A stretch of DNA of 64,000 bases from Hygrocybe punicea (Eukaryota; Basidiomycota; Agaricomycetes; Agaricales; Hygrophoraceae): positions 310,001 through 374,000 of the forward strand of contig OY744465.1 in the NCBI GenBank assembly GCA_963556145.1, written 5' to 3'. The translations under genes and the position numbers were made by a program. Shown one piece after another: positions 12,601 to 23,985 of this stretch (position 1 is the stretch's first letter; every line of letters begins with the position of its first letter). The notes beneath the pieces were generated by a model. The model was not told the DNA's origin and ran no database searches. It saw nothing but the letters and a program-made list of their open reading frames with translations.

Positions 12601-12784
12601 GTGACAGTGAAAATGTGCCATCGCTAGGTGGTAATCACACGCTCTGCTCATTGGGGGGCACTCAGTTACGACAATCTTACTTTAATGCATTGGTCAGTCA
12701 ACTAGTTTTACATGGATTTGCTCAGATTTCTCACCTATTTATCAGACAATCCATACTGTTCAGAGGTATTTTCCTGATAGTTAC
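9656..12784. other. Gene-poor AT-rich interval
   Basis: No gene I can support. It holds a GAGCAGAG..CTCTGCTC hairpin near 9690-9726, a dispersed 70-bp repeat at 10594-10663, a near-perfect palindrome at 11016-11040 centred on GGAGTACTCC, and a CCACCACAAC-type stretch at 11100-11180. Short ORFs at 11240-12600 have no recognisable features. The part nearest 12784 may be the upstream region of the Helitron. Confidence 0.5.
10594..10663 (+). repeat. Dispersed 70-bp repeat, copy 1
   Basis: Contains TCCTAAATTTATTTAGGC followed by TCGGTCTTAATG. The same segment occurs inverted at 29048-29113, with similarity trailing into a CTGAGGCACAATTTC-like part. A 15-base remnant is near 32842. Its class is unknown; the CCTAAAT..ATTTAGG core is nearly palindromic. 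Confidence 0.55.
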
Positions 12785-13840
12785 ATGTCCTTGTTTGTGA
12801 TGTACATATCATTTACTCCCCATGGGTGTCTGTCAACCATCCATATATCCACTGTCGTACACATGTCCCCTGTCACACACATGTCCCCTGTCATACACAT
12901 GTCCACTGTCAAACACATCTCTGCCATAGTTGAGATGTACAATGTCTTTGTCTTGACTGCAGTGTCACATTTAAAAACTAATGTGTATGATCTTCATTTT
13001 ACTTTGAAGCCTGTTGCATATAATGTATATTCTTCATTATGTGACTTAACTTCTTACCTAGTATTTCACTTTTGTGATATTATGCATAATTTTTTGTGTT
13101 GGGCACTTAACTTGGTTCATTACTTTGTGTACTGTCTCACCAACATTGAACACAAATTGCCATGGGTGTATAATATAATTATAGAGGTACAACTTTGGTT
13201 AGTTCAGTTTTATGCCATGCCCAAGCACAATATTGCTGTCATATGTCATACTTTGTCTCATCATATATGTCGCAATCAGATGTTACGTCATGATTTCTAT
13301 GCATTGATTGCAAATTTAAACCAACCATCAAGGATTTCAAGGTTGCACAAGTGTATCAAGAAACATGCTATGCTCACTTCAACTTTGATTCATTTCCATA
13401 TCATTGGTGTTCAACTTCCTGATTCTTTGAATCTGTACTGGTTATTCATTACTTATAATTTATTTTCTGTTCTGAGTTGTTTGTTACCACAGAAGATTAT
13501 TTATCAATACAGTTACTGGCCATCATATTCAAAGTCAAAAGTACATTCTCAATACTCCCCTACCACCACATTTATGCAGGCTGAAATACATGGACATAAC
13601 ACTAAGGCTATGAAGCTAATAGGTGGCGGAAGATCTCACATATTTCCAGCCAATTATATACTTTTATATATAGAAAATGGGGATTTTTCCATGGATACCA
13701 AATCATCATATATTTTTGTTGATTATGTAAAAAAGGACAATGTTCTGTCTTATCCTATTAATAAATTTGTTCATGCAAGGATCCCATTTGCTGAAATCAT
13801 TCCCCACATACCTGGTCATATAGTGCATAAAATTGCATAA
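12785..13840 (+). CDS. Open frame upstream of the Helitron Rep gene, unknown
   Basis: An unbroken 351-codon frame rich in His, Tyr, Leu and Ile. Near its start is a short tandem array of CACATGTCCCCTGT-like units (about 12850-12920), giving HMSP-type peptide repeats. I see no domain. Its position just before the Cys-rich Helitron N-terminus suggests it belongs to the element, but it could be chance openness in AT-rich DNA. Confidence 0.35.
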   Translation: MSLFVMYISFTPHGCLSTIHISTVVHMSPVTHMSPVIHMSTVKHISAIVEMYNVFVLTAVSHLKTNVYDLHFTLKPVAYNVYSSLCDLTSYLVFHFCDIMHNFLCWALNLVHYFVYCLTNIEHKLPWVYNIIIEVQLWLVQFYAMPKHNIAVICHTLSHHICRNQMLRHDFYALIANLNQPSRISRLHKCIKKHAMLTSTLIHFHIIGVQLPDSLNLYWLFITYNLFSVLSCLLPQKIIYQYSYWPSYSKSKVHSQYSPTTTFMQAEIHGHNTKAMKLIGGGRSHIFPANYILLYIENGDFSMDTKSSYIFVDYVKKDNVLSYPINKFVHARIPFAEIIPHIPGHIVHKIA

Positions 13841-13855
13841 GTTCACAGCATTTCC

Positions 13856-15992
13856 ATGGGCTCTCATGTACTCAAAAAAGACATGTTGGCTTACTTTGAA
13901 AATCATGAATGTGTTAATTGTGGTGAATATGTCAGCATATTTTTAGTTATATTGAGTCATACAACAAATAAACAAAAGCACAAGCCTGCTCCATTGACAG
14001 ATACTCAGTTGCTTAATCGGCGTAAAAAGAGACGTGACAATTATGCAGCAAAAAAAATTAAACAGCGTGGCTCAAATAAAAATCAACACTGTGACCCAAA
14101 AAAAATGCAACAGTGTGGTCCAAAAGAAACTCAACAGTGTGGTCCCCAAATATCTCAACAGTGTGAACCTAAAAAGTCTCCACAGTTCACATCTAAAAAG
14201 TCTGAACAATGCGCTTCAAATATTTATGAGCATTCTTCAAAATTATCTCATGCATGTGTTTTTCCCCCTCCTCCTTTATCTCCAGATTTGGCTCATACTG
14301 TTATCTCAGACTTCTGCAGAGATTCAATACCTAGTACATTTGAGGAATCAGGGTGTGCTGTGTGTGGTGAGTTAACTCCATTAACCAACTTAAGTAGATT
14401 AAAAAGTATAAAAGGCATGCTTGGTATTCTTGAAGCACCAGGTGTAACAAGAGTTGAATGAAATAACTCAAAAGACAAAATTCGGGAATTTAAGGCCCCT
14501 GTTTTGGACTATCAATGTGATAAGATATGTAATGAGTGTCGAAGTTGTATAAGAAAAGGTAAAACTCCTCCACTTGCTTTATCAGGAGGCCTTTGGCTGG
14601 GTGCTGTACCAAAGGAGCTTGCTGAGCTTCGGTTTGTGGAAAAGTTGCTTGTATCCCGCATACGTCACAATTGTTGCTTTGTGTGTCTTGCTTCAGGAAT
14701 GAGGAAGATGACCTCACATGTAGTTGCTTTTCAGTCACCTGTTCCAAAGGTGTATCAGGCACTACCACCACCAGTTGATGAACTTGATGATGTTTTAGCC
14801 ATTCTATTCACTGGACCTTGTAAGCCAACAGAAAAAGATTTTGAAAGAACACCCTTGTTAGTGAGGAGGACCCATGTTGCAAGAGCACTTGAGTGGCTGA
14901 AGCTTAATCACTCTGATTACAATGATTTAGATATATCTTATGATAATCTTGCTGGATATCCTGAAGATGGCCCACCTGTATCTGTTGAATATCGTCAAAG
15001 AGAGACAAACAAAGTGTCAGAGGGGACAAGTGTATTTGATAATGAACTTGAGGATGGTACAGAACATGGAGATTGTCCTTTTGTTGTTCATGGGCTGTCA
15101 GGTGAGGACATGGACACTAAGACAATTAACTCACTGAAAGGGATTGCACTTAGACATCTCAATAGTGAAGGTAAGATGTTGGCAATTGGCCATTCATCTG
15201 AAGTTGAATCCATTTACAAGAACCCTGCTCTTTATCCACAAATGTTTCCTTGGCTATTTCCATATGGATTGGGTGGTATAGGTTCTACTTCATTGTCTGA
15301 TGCTGAACACAAATGGCATCTCCTGATGTATCATGATAAACGCTTTCAGATAGACATCTACTTTCCATTTGTTGCTTTCAGTCATGCTCAAGTAAAGGCA
15401 AGTACAACTGGTGGATATCTATTAGCAGATAAGGCCAAATTCGATGATATAACCAATCGTCTATTGGGTGTTGACCAAAATGTGTTATCTTCATTAGCTA
15501 AAAGGCTCTCAGAAGGTGAAGTTGTTAAACCTGTTAGCCAAGAAGAGACAGATTGTTACCAATTAGTGCGAGACCTTGATCATGTAGGAGCCAAAGTAAG
15601 TGGATCCACTACTAGCAAAAAGTTTATGAGAAATGAAATTTGGTCTTTGATTTCATATTGTGGTGCTCCTTCTTGGTATATCACTTTATCCCCAGCACCC
15701 AATTTGTTTGTATTTTGCTGATACAAAAGAAAGATTTGAGCCAAAAATTAGATCAAGTGATGAGAGAATACGTCTTATTGCTAGAAATCCAGTTGCTAGT
15801 GCCCGTTTCTTCCATTTTATGGTTAGTCTATTCATAAAGCATGTGTTGGGTGTAAATACAGATCATCCAGGAATATATGGAGACACATCTGCTTATTATG
15901 GCACAGTTGAGCAGCAGGGTCACCTCACTTTGCATCTTCACATATTAATTTGGATTTGTGGATGTCTTACCCCACAGGAGATTCGCAAGTAA
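13856..15992 (+). pseudogene. Helitron N-terminal and Rep (HUH) region
   Basis: From 13856 the frame carries Cys pairs (HECVNCGEY, CAVCGE, ICNECRSC, CCFVC) typical of Helitron N-termini and a Lys/Gln-rich linker with repeated QQCGPK-like units. After a TGA at 14459-14461, with a family Arg expected there, it continues through YPQMFPWLFPYGLGG and HKWHLLMYHDKRF, which match the Helitron-like N domain. A frameshift near 15700 interrupts ITLSPA before HPICLYFADTKERF. The HUH motif is LTLHLHILIW (about 15930-15960). A TAA at 15990-15992 follows EIRK. The HUH nuclease normally nicks DNA to start rolling-circle transposition. Confidence 0.85.
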
Positions 15993-16676
15993 ATCATGGA
16001 TCCCTCCTCAGATTTCCAAATGAATTTAGTCAAGTATTTGGAAAGTACACATGTTGGTGAATTTCTTACTGGAACTCAGGATCAAGTACTCAAAAACATC
16101 AATAAGGCCTCTCAGTTAGAAAGTTATATAGATCCAACACAGGCTTTACCTGAAGCACCTCCTAAGCTTTGTGCTACAATGTGTGGGAGTTGTCAACTAT
16201 GTTGTGATTGGAGCTTATGGCAGGCTAACTATGAGACAGTGGTAGATGATCTTTTGGCAAAATCCAACATACATCATTGTTCTAGCAACATAAATAAAGA
16301 TGGTTCTAAAAATAAAACACGTCAATATGTTGGGTGCTTGGATAACAAGTGGGGAAAATGTAAAGCAAGGTTCCCACATCCTGTATTTATGCAAACAGAA
16401 GTAGACACTGAAACTGGTGCCCTTAACATGCAAAAGACTGAGCCTATGATTAACACAGTGACTCCTCTTCTTACTTACTTGATTCGCTCTAATACAGATG
16501 TAACATCCCTAAAATCAGGAACTGCAATCAAAGGAGTTATTCTTTATGTATCTGACTACATTACCAAATTTTCTTTGAAAACACATGTTATATTTGACAC
16601 TATTCGATCAATGTTTCAAAAGAATAGTGAGATGATTGGTGGTAGTGAAACTCAAAAGGAGAAAGGATGAAAACTC
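15993..16676 (+). pseudogene. Helitron Rep C-terminal part with catalytic-tyrosine region
   Basis: This continues the same protein after the TAA. MDPSSDFQ is followed by a Cys-rich stretch (CGSCQLCCDW), then GVILYVSDYITKF, which corresponds to the Rep motif with paired tyrosines that forms the covalent DNA link. A TGA at 16668-16670 ends the open frame, but coding clearly resumes seven bases later (MTKIVNNLSAKMEIG). Expected residue at the stop is Arg, so this is again compatible with CGA to TGA. Confidence 0.82.
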
Positions 16677-19600
16677 ATGACTAAGATTGTGAATAATCTC
16701 AGTGCTAAGATGGAAATTGGTTCACCAATGGCCTGTATGTACCTTTTGCAAAATCCTGATCATTACACAAATCATCACTTTGCTCCCTTTTATTGGCAGA
16801 GCTATATTCATGAGGCAAGACAGATCTGGGATTCTAATGACAAGAAAGAGCATGTTGAGAAGGTAGCCTTGATCAAACGCAGAGGTTGTATTACTGGATT
16901 ATCCCCTATTTATGATTATATATATTGCCCTGTTGAGCTAGCAAATATGTGTTTATATGATTGGGTAAGTCGGTGTTCTCAAGAGAAGCTTCCTCAGTCT
17001 AAGTTGAAAGAAAAAGACTTTGGTGAAGATCTTGCTAGTATTGTGGATGAGACTGATACATTTGAGACATCTTTCATATATCAAGATGATACACTTGTAT
17101 CTGATAATGACAATCATTGCATTGACAATTCTGTATCCAGTGATAACTTAAAATTTGAGGGTCCAGACAATCGGCCACTTCCAGGTACAGAGCTCCAAAA
17201 TGCATCTTCTCCTGTTGGGTTGTTCACATTTCTTGACCTTCATCCACTCCATAAATCACATGGTACACGTTGTGTAAAAGAAGATTGTGAAAGAATTCCT
17301 ACTTTTATAGGAGCCACTTTACCTCGATGTGATCAAGGTGATCGTGAATATTATTGCTCAACCATGCTGGCATTGTTTAGACCTTGGCACTCTGGGCATG
17401 ACTTGAAAACAAAAGATCAATCCTGGGATGAGTCTTTTTTATCATATGACTTTACTTTGAGACAAAGAGAACTTATGAACAACTTCAATATAAAGTATGA
17501 ATGTCTTGATGCTCGTGATGACTTTCATGCCCAGTTACGTAAAGGATCTGTTGCCTTGCCAAGTTGGATGGATGGGTCTGATCATACTTTTGATTATGGT
17601 GATGATTTGGATCAAGTAGATAGTGATCACATATTTGAAAATGCCTCTGCAATGTTAAATCAAGAGCATGACATTGAATTCAAGGAAATTGGGAAGAGGG
17701 AGAAGAAACGTCAATTTGATATGGCTACCATGCGATCTATAATGTCTTACACAGGTTGGACAGATCCTTTACATACAGAGACATTAGTTGACCTGCCATG
17801 TCCACCAGAGATTATCCAATCTGGGAGTCAGTGGAAAGCTGTTGTGCAGAAGAGAAGACAAGAAATACTTGAACAACGGACAGAAAATCTGCCAAGCCAT
17901 ATTAACAACAATTATCTAACACGTCCTCCAAGCCATAACCAAGTGAAAATTGTTGATAGATCATACCTTGAAAAAAATTCACATTCTAGTAAATATTTGA
18001 CAGCACTAGAGAGCATTATGGATGACTTCAGTTTAAATGAAGAACAAAAAAGGGCATTTTACATAGTTGCACATCATGCATCCAATGAAAATTCTGACCA
18101 ATTGAAAATGTATATTGGTGGTATGGGAGGGACCGGTAAAACACAGGTTTTGAAGGCATTAGTAAAGTTTTTCAAGTCAAGGAATGAAGCTCATCGTTTT
18201 GTTATTGTGGCACCTACTGGGTCAGCTGCAGCTCTGTTAGCAGGATCTACATATCACTATATGTTTGGTTTAAATGAGAATACTGATGAGCATATATCAA
18301 ATAAACAGCTTGCCCAATTATTAATAAGATCACAACTTTTGGGTGTTAATTATATATTTTTTGATAAAGTTTCAATGTTGTCCTGTCGAGATATGTACAG
18401 GATTAGTGCTAGAATGGCTAAGATTTTCAATCAAACTGAATTGTCTTGGGGTGGATTAAACATAATATTTGCAGGAGATTTTGCACAGTTTCCACCTGCA
18501 ATTGGGCATGAAAATGCTTCTCTTTACAGCAGAACTGTTGGAGCTTCTCCTACCAGCCACCAAGATCAAGAAGCTGCCATTGGAAAGTCATTGTGGCACC
18601 AGGTTACAACTGTAGTAATACTATGAGAAAACATGAGGCAAAGAATTCAAACACAGGCAGATGCACAACTAAGACAGACTCTTACAAATATGCGATATAA
18701 AGCTTGTACTGCTGAAGATATTGTATTTCTGCGTTCATGTATATCAAGTAATTTACCTGGTTGTCCATCAGTGAAACATGAATACTTTAGACAAGTGTCA
18801 ATCATTACTGCTTTAAATATTCACAAAGATGAGATCAATTACTTGGGGTCATTGAGATTTTCTAAAGAGACTGGTCAACCTCTGGTTGACTTCTATTCTG
18901 ATGATTCAGTCATTTCCAAAGACAGGAAAAACAGCAAGGATCTATGTAAAAATGCAACTCGTAAGCACCACACCTTGACAGATAAAGTGTGTCAAGTTTT
19001 ATGGAATCAACCTCACAGTTCAAACTCAAAGTGCATACCTGGAAAGCTTTCATTGTGTGTTGGGATGCCTGTTATGATGGTGCAACTGAGCTATGCATTA
19101 CCCGGGGCCAAGAAGGCATAATTTATAGTTGGCAGTCAGCAAAGGGTAAGCAAGGCCAGAGAGTATTGGATACATTATTTGTGACACTACTTAATCCTCC
19201 ACAAAATGTGAAATTAAATGGTCTTCCTGATAATGTTGTAAAAACAAGTGTTACTATAGACTGTGCTTTACCAGATGATTCTTCTATTACAATATCACGT
19301 ACTCAAGTAGAGGTATTTCCTAATTTTTCAATGACAGATTATTCTTCACAAGGAAAGACAAGACCAAAAAATCCAGTTGATCTAAATAATAGCCGATCCC
19401 ATCAATCATATTACACTGCACTATCACGCAGTGCTTCAGCACAGGGCACTGTCATTTTGCAAGGGTTTGATGCAAGAAAGATAACAGGTGGTGCATCTGG
19501 TGCATTACATCAGGAATTCCGTGAGCTAGAAATTTTAGATGAAATTGTCAAATTGAGGTATAAAGGCAAGCTACCAAGTTCTGTTACTGGTGATCGCAGA

Positions 19601-19879
19601 AATTCTCTGATTGATTCCTTTAGATCTTGGAAAGGCAAGCATTATGTTCCAGAAAATGTGCACAAGGCAATTCGGTGGAACAAGTCAGATCCATATATCC
19701 CAGGTGAAGAAGATAAAATTCTATGGAAAGTTCTGAATAAAAAACAAAAAATTCAAAAAGATGTTTCTTCCAAGTCAACATATGTTTCTGCCCAGGGGAG
19801 TACACCAGCATTGGTTTGTCAAAATTCTGCTAATAAGAGGAAAATAAGTCTTGGATTGCACCTCAGAGAAAGAAATTGA
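16677..19879 (+). pseudogene. Helitron PIF1-type DNA helicase
   Basis: A 649-codon stretch leads into the helicase. Walker A is GGMGGTGKTQV (near 18120). Motif II reads YIFFDKVSML, with Lys where helicases have Glu. Motif III is FAGDFAQFPPA. A TGA at 18624-18626 splits VVIL from ENMRQ. A frameshift near 19078 separates CVGMPVMM from ATELCITRGQEG. The last helicase motif region reads DYSSQGKTRP then HQSYYTALSRSAS. The helicase would unwind the donor strand during transposition. The D-K change alone should abolish ATP hydrolysis. Confidence 0.88.
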
Positions 19880-20715
19880 AAACAAACCATACTATTAATG
19901 ACACTCTATTTACTTCTATGAGAACTCCTATTGGCACCATCTGGAGTAACAACAGCTGTGCATATGACTCTGTAATATCTATCTTATATGACATTTGGAA
20001 CAATAATGAACTTGTTTGGTCTACTGCTTTCAAAAATTTAAATTCTCAGTTTCTTGGAGTCTTAGCAGATGGATTTTCAAGATATTCTGAAGGTGAATGC
20101 TCTTTAGAAGCAGTGCATGATTATCTAAGGCACTCTCTGGATCGGTATTCACATAATGAATTCCCATGGGGTGTGAATACTAGTGTCAACAATTTATTGA
20201 ATACATTGCTACAAAATAATATTCCTGTTCTTTCCTCTCATATTTCTTGTCCTCAACATCATCCTGTGCCCAGACAGAGGGAAGCAGCACATAGTTGCCA
20301 TATAGAGGTTGGAAGAATTGACTTTGAATCTATTCAGGATGAACTTGATCTCTTTGTAATTTCCCTTGCTTCAAAGTGTACAGTCTGCAATGACTTCCTA
20401 CTTCGAAAATTCACTTTTGTAAATGCCCCTCAGTTACTTGCATTTGCTACATCTGCTTCTACAACCACTGTAGATCATAATTTGGTAGTCACAGTTAAAG
20501 GGGAAACAGATCCAAAAAAATATTGTCTCAGAGGTGTCATATATCATGGAAGTGATCACTTCACATCTCGTATTATGAGTGTGACAGGTCAGGTTTGGTT
20601 TCATGATGGTATCACTACAGGGAGATCTACAGAGTATGAAGGAATGTTGGAAGATATTGTTTTAAATATCTGCAGGTCCAAAAGGCCTTGTCTTTTGATA
20701 TATGTTCTTATATAG
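19876..20715 (+). CDS. Cysteine-peptidase-like ORF at the Helitron 3' end
   Basis: A 279-codon frame overlaps the end of the helicase frame by four bases. Near the N-terminus IGTIWSNNSCAYDS resembles the Cys box of ubiquitin-specific (C19-type) proteases, with Cys28 as candidate nucleophile. The segment YHGSDHFTSRI puts His228 in a His-box-like context, and VWFHDG supplies Asp244. CTVCNDF may be half of a zinc site. By position it is either the C-terminal domain of the Helitron polyprotein or a separate cistron. Other Helitrons are known to carry OTU-type proteases. The substrate is unknown; an alternative is an unrelated papain-like fold. Confidence 0.55.
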   Translation: MKTNHTINDTLFTSMRTPIGTIWSNNSCAYDSVISILYDIWNNNELVWSTAFKNLNSQFLGVLADGFSRYSEGECSLEAVHDYLRHSLDRYSHNEFPWGVNTSVNNLLNTLLQNNIPVLSSHISCPQHHPVPRQREAAHSCHIEVGRIDFESIQDELDLFVISLASKCTVCNDFLLRKFTFVNAPQLLAFATSASTTTVDHNLVVTVKGETDPKKYCLRGVIYHGSDHFTSRIMSVTGQVWFHDGITTGRSTEYEGMLEDIVLNICRSKRPCLLIYVLI

Positions 20716-20758
20716 GTGATTCATAGGCCCACTTGTAATAATTACTTTTCCTTCATTA

Positions 20759-21443
20759 CAGCGATTTCGGAAACTAATGTTCGCGCCACTTTTTTTTATT
20801 TTTTTTTGAGGCGCTTACAAAGGCTCGGTCAGTGCTGTGCCATTGTGGCTGAGAAACAAGAAATATGGTTTTATATGTCATTCATGCCAGCTATCCGTAA
20901 TGCAGCTCTACCTTAAGCCTAAATAAACCTATCTACACCTTACAGCACCTTGAAATACCATCCTAACTGAAGGAAGTACAAAATAACTGAATTTCCTTTT
21001 TGGTCACGAGATATTGGCTTGTTTTGGAAAGTTGGCTTGTTTTGGAAAGTCTTAAAATCACATCATTTGCAACGTGATTCCTCCCAAGCCAGAGCTTGTA
21101 GCAACATGATAAAACAATGAATTTTCATTATTGTATTTGGTTCTGATATTCCCCATTTTTTTGATAAGATTTCAGCCAAAATAGCACTAATTAGCCTAAG
21201 CTAACTTAGCTAAGCTATAAAGTCAGTTGGTCACTAAAAGCTCATTATAATAATACAAAAATGAACTTAGAAGGTTCAGATTTATTTATTTAGGCCTAGA
21301 ATAGAGCTGCAATAGGAGTATGTAGCATAAATCTCATATTTCTTGTTTCTCAGCCACAATGGCACGGCACTGACCGAGCCTTTGTAAGCGCCTCAAAAAA
21401 AAATAAAAAAAAGTGGCGCGGACATTAGTTTCCGAAATCGCTG
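20759..21443. mobile_element. Tc1/mariner-type MITE with 105-bp inverted repeats
   Basis: The ends are near-perfect inverted repeats of about 105 bp, starting CAGCGATTTCGGAAAC on each strand and running through a T-rich tract and AAGGCTCGGTCAGTGC. TA dinucleotides flank both ends (20757-20758 and 21444-21445), the hallmark of Tc1/mariner target duplication. The roughly 470-bp interior has no ORF, so the element depends on a transposase made elsewhere. Confidence 0.88.
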
Positions 21444-21975
21444 TAAATGTAGAAATACTCTCACATCAGGACTTTCAACATTTAGTCGGGATCTAAAGTT
21501 ATTTCTAAAGTTAGCAGAAAAATATAATCTTTAGATTTTAATTTAGGCCAAGTCTAAATATTGAATTTAAGTCATGAATAAATAAATGTCCAAATCAATT
21601 ATTTTCTCTTGCCTTTAAATCACTCCTGCAATCAAAATAATTATCAGTGCTAAATTGTAGAGGGAAAGTATAATTTAGATTCGAGTTTACACAGGTTTGC
21701 TAGTCCAAATTTAGGCATCACCTCAAGACAAGCTGAAATTTATAATTTTGACAGGATGAGAATATTTAATTTAATGGATATCAAAATGTACCATTTTGGT
21801 AGTTGTCAAAATTTAAGATTCCGTCTGGACTAAAGTGATTGTACGCTCCTATCGCCCACCCGGCCCACTCGCTGCCCACTCACTGCCCACGTGCACGTTA
21901 TCGGGCACGCTCATCGCCCACCCATCCTCTCACTCACTTCGGCGGGTTTCCAGATCGAGGGGTTCAGTCACAAAT

Positions 21976-22100
21976 CACAACAACAACAAACAACACGACG
22001 ACGAAGGGACAACGACAACAACGACAACGACAGCGACAATAACGACAATGACAGCAACGGCGACAACGACAATGGAAATGACGGTGACCATCAGCGAGGC
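21976..22100 (+). repeat. ACGACA/ACAACG simple repeat
   Basis: Impure array of CAACGACAA and GACAACGAC units in the core of the long-TIR element. It produces Thr- or Asn/Asp-runs in translated frames; these are not genes. Confidence 0.8.
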
Positions 22101-22619
22101 CGGAGGAGTTGTGCACCAACTCTCCGGCCAAGGTACGTCTCTATCGCCTGACACTTCTCGTCGCCCGCTGACTACTTCGTCAGACACCATCGGCTGATCG
22201 TCCACCCATTGCCCACCACACCTTCCACCCACCGTCCATCATCAATCCAACGGCGGCAACAATGAGGGCCAAATGGTCCCCACTATGGCCACGAGGGGAC
22301 GATGGCAGCGGCAGGCACTCACCACCCGCTGCCAACCATCACCCCATTGCAACCGCTGAACAGCTGCAGGACGATGGTGACGACGACCTCCACTTCCAAC
22401 TGGCAGTGGCAGGGCAACGGCGGTGACAATGGCGGCGGAATGGGGATCACAGCGCACAATGATGTGCGCTATTGCCCCCCAAAGTGGCCGATCGGAGCGG
22501 ACGACGATGCAGGGAGGACGGCAACAAGACGACGGCCGCGGCCGCTACCATCGTCATCATCACAAATGACAGGAGGATGGCGACGGCCCCACGGAACGAC
22601 GAGATCTCCACCACACAGC

Positions 22620-23130
22620 AACGTCCCTCGTCCTCGTCGCCATCTCTCCTCACATTCGCCATCTCCCACACCCATGCCACACCTCGTCGCCCACGCCACG
22701 CCCTCGTCGCCCACGCCACGCTCTCGTCGCCCGCTCTCGTCGCCCACGCCATCTCCCCACCCTCACATCCCATCATCTCCCCCTGCCCACGCCATCTCCC
22801 TCGTCCACACCGACGCCATCTCCCTCACCCATGCCCACGCCATCTCCTCACCCTCCCACTCCCTCGTTGCCCACACCATCTCTCCAACATAATCCCTGCC
22901 CACACCATCTCCCTCGCCACGCCATCTCCCTCACCACACCATCTCCCACTCCCTAGTTGCCCACCCTCCCATCCCATCGTGCCATGCCCACGCCATCTCC
23001 CACACCTCATCGCCCACACCCTCGTTGCCCTCCCATCCTATCGTGCCCCATCTCCCTGCCCTCATCCTGTCGTGCCCCTGCCCTGCCATCTCCCCCGCCT
23101 GCCTCTCCCCCTACCTCTGTCATCACCTCA
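22620..23130 (+). repeat. CCCACGCCATCTCCCTC-type minisatellite
   Basis: Irregular tandem units built from CCCACGCCATCTCCCTC, CTCGTCGCCCACGCC and variants fill the right half of the long-TIR core. Unit length varies, so frames shift often and the Pro/His/Ser-rich ORFs have no coding signature. Confidence 0.75.
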
Positions 23131-23985
23131 CGAACCCCACCACCACGTCAATTGACGTCGGAGCTGGGCTCATGAGGTCATATGATTGGGAGGTGGGCAG
23201 GCAATGGGTGGATGGCAAGTGGGTGATGGGCGGGTGCATCAATTAACATTGGTGAGTAGTGGGGCACCCTCAAAGCCTGCAGGAAATGACAATGGCACCA
23301 ACTGCACAGCAGTGTGATGGCTGGGTGGCGGGTGGGCGATGGGCGGGCGACAGGCGGGCGACGAGTGGGCGATGGCGCGGGCAATAGCTTTAGATCTAAC
23401 AACAACCTTTGGATTTAAATAGCTGCTGCAATCTTACATTTTGATAACTATTAAATTTATTATTTTAATGCTACCGAAAGTTTTAATTTTGGCCTGCCTC
23501 TAAGTGATGCCTAAATTTGGACTAGAAATTTGAGTAAACTTGAAACTAAATTATACTTTCCCCTTACAATTTAGATCTGATAATTATTTTGATTGCAAGA
23601 ATAACCTAAAGATGAAAATAAATAAATAATTTAGATATACATTTATTTGTGACTTAAATTCAATATTTAGGCTAGGCCTAAATGTAAATCTAAAGATTAT
23701 ATTTTGGTGCTAACTTTAGAAATCACTTTAGATCCCGACTAAATGTGGAAAGTCCTGATGTGTCTTATGGTTTCTTAGTCAATATATTTAAATCAAGCTA
23801 AGGGCAGTTGTTGTAAATACTGACAAAGTCTGTATACATTAATATTCATTTGATTTGAGAGGACGAGGATATGCCGTGCAAAGCAACGGCCCTCTAGCAC
23901 AAGTCTGTAATGATAAGGCCCTGGGCATCACAAAGAGTACGACTGAGGATCGATATATAGCAGTAGTTCTCCGCGTACAGAGAAT

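Larger units (their letters stand above)
12785..20715 (+). mobile_element. Decayed autonomous-type Helitron
   Basis: The region encodes, in order on the plus strand, Cys-rich N-terminal pieces, a Helitron-like N-domain, a Rep/HUH nuclease, a PIF1-type helicase and a cysteine-peptidase-like ORF. This is the Rep-Hel architecture of rolling-circle Helitrons. The reading frame is broken by at least five stops and two frameshifts. I could not place the 5' TC and 3' CTRR ends, so the limits given are those of coding sequence. A MITE is inserted 44 bp past the last ORF. Confidence 0.88.
21462..23762. mobile_element. Long-TIR element with GC-rich core
   Basis: AT-rich arms of about 380 bp (21462-21845 and 23385-23762) are inverted copies of each other, both beginning CACATCAGGACTTT and containing TTTAGTCGGGATCTAAAG. 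Identity is roughly 80-85% by eye, so the element is fairly old. The core (21846-23384) is GC-rich and simple in sequence and encodes nothing recognisable. No clear target duplication was found; TATA-less arms and length suggest a foldback or MULE-like element. Confidence 0.75.

Noticed and set aside
12840..12920. CACATGTCCCCTGT short repeats as a CRISPR-like array
   Set aside because: Units are adjacent without unique spacers and the context is a eukaryotic transposon.
22242..23155. ORFs of up to 227 codons rich in Pro, His and Ser
   Set aside because: They come from the simple-sequence core of the long-TIR element and change frame with unit-length variation.
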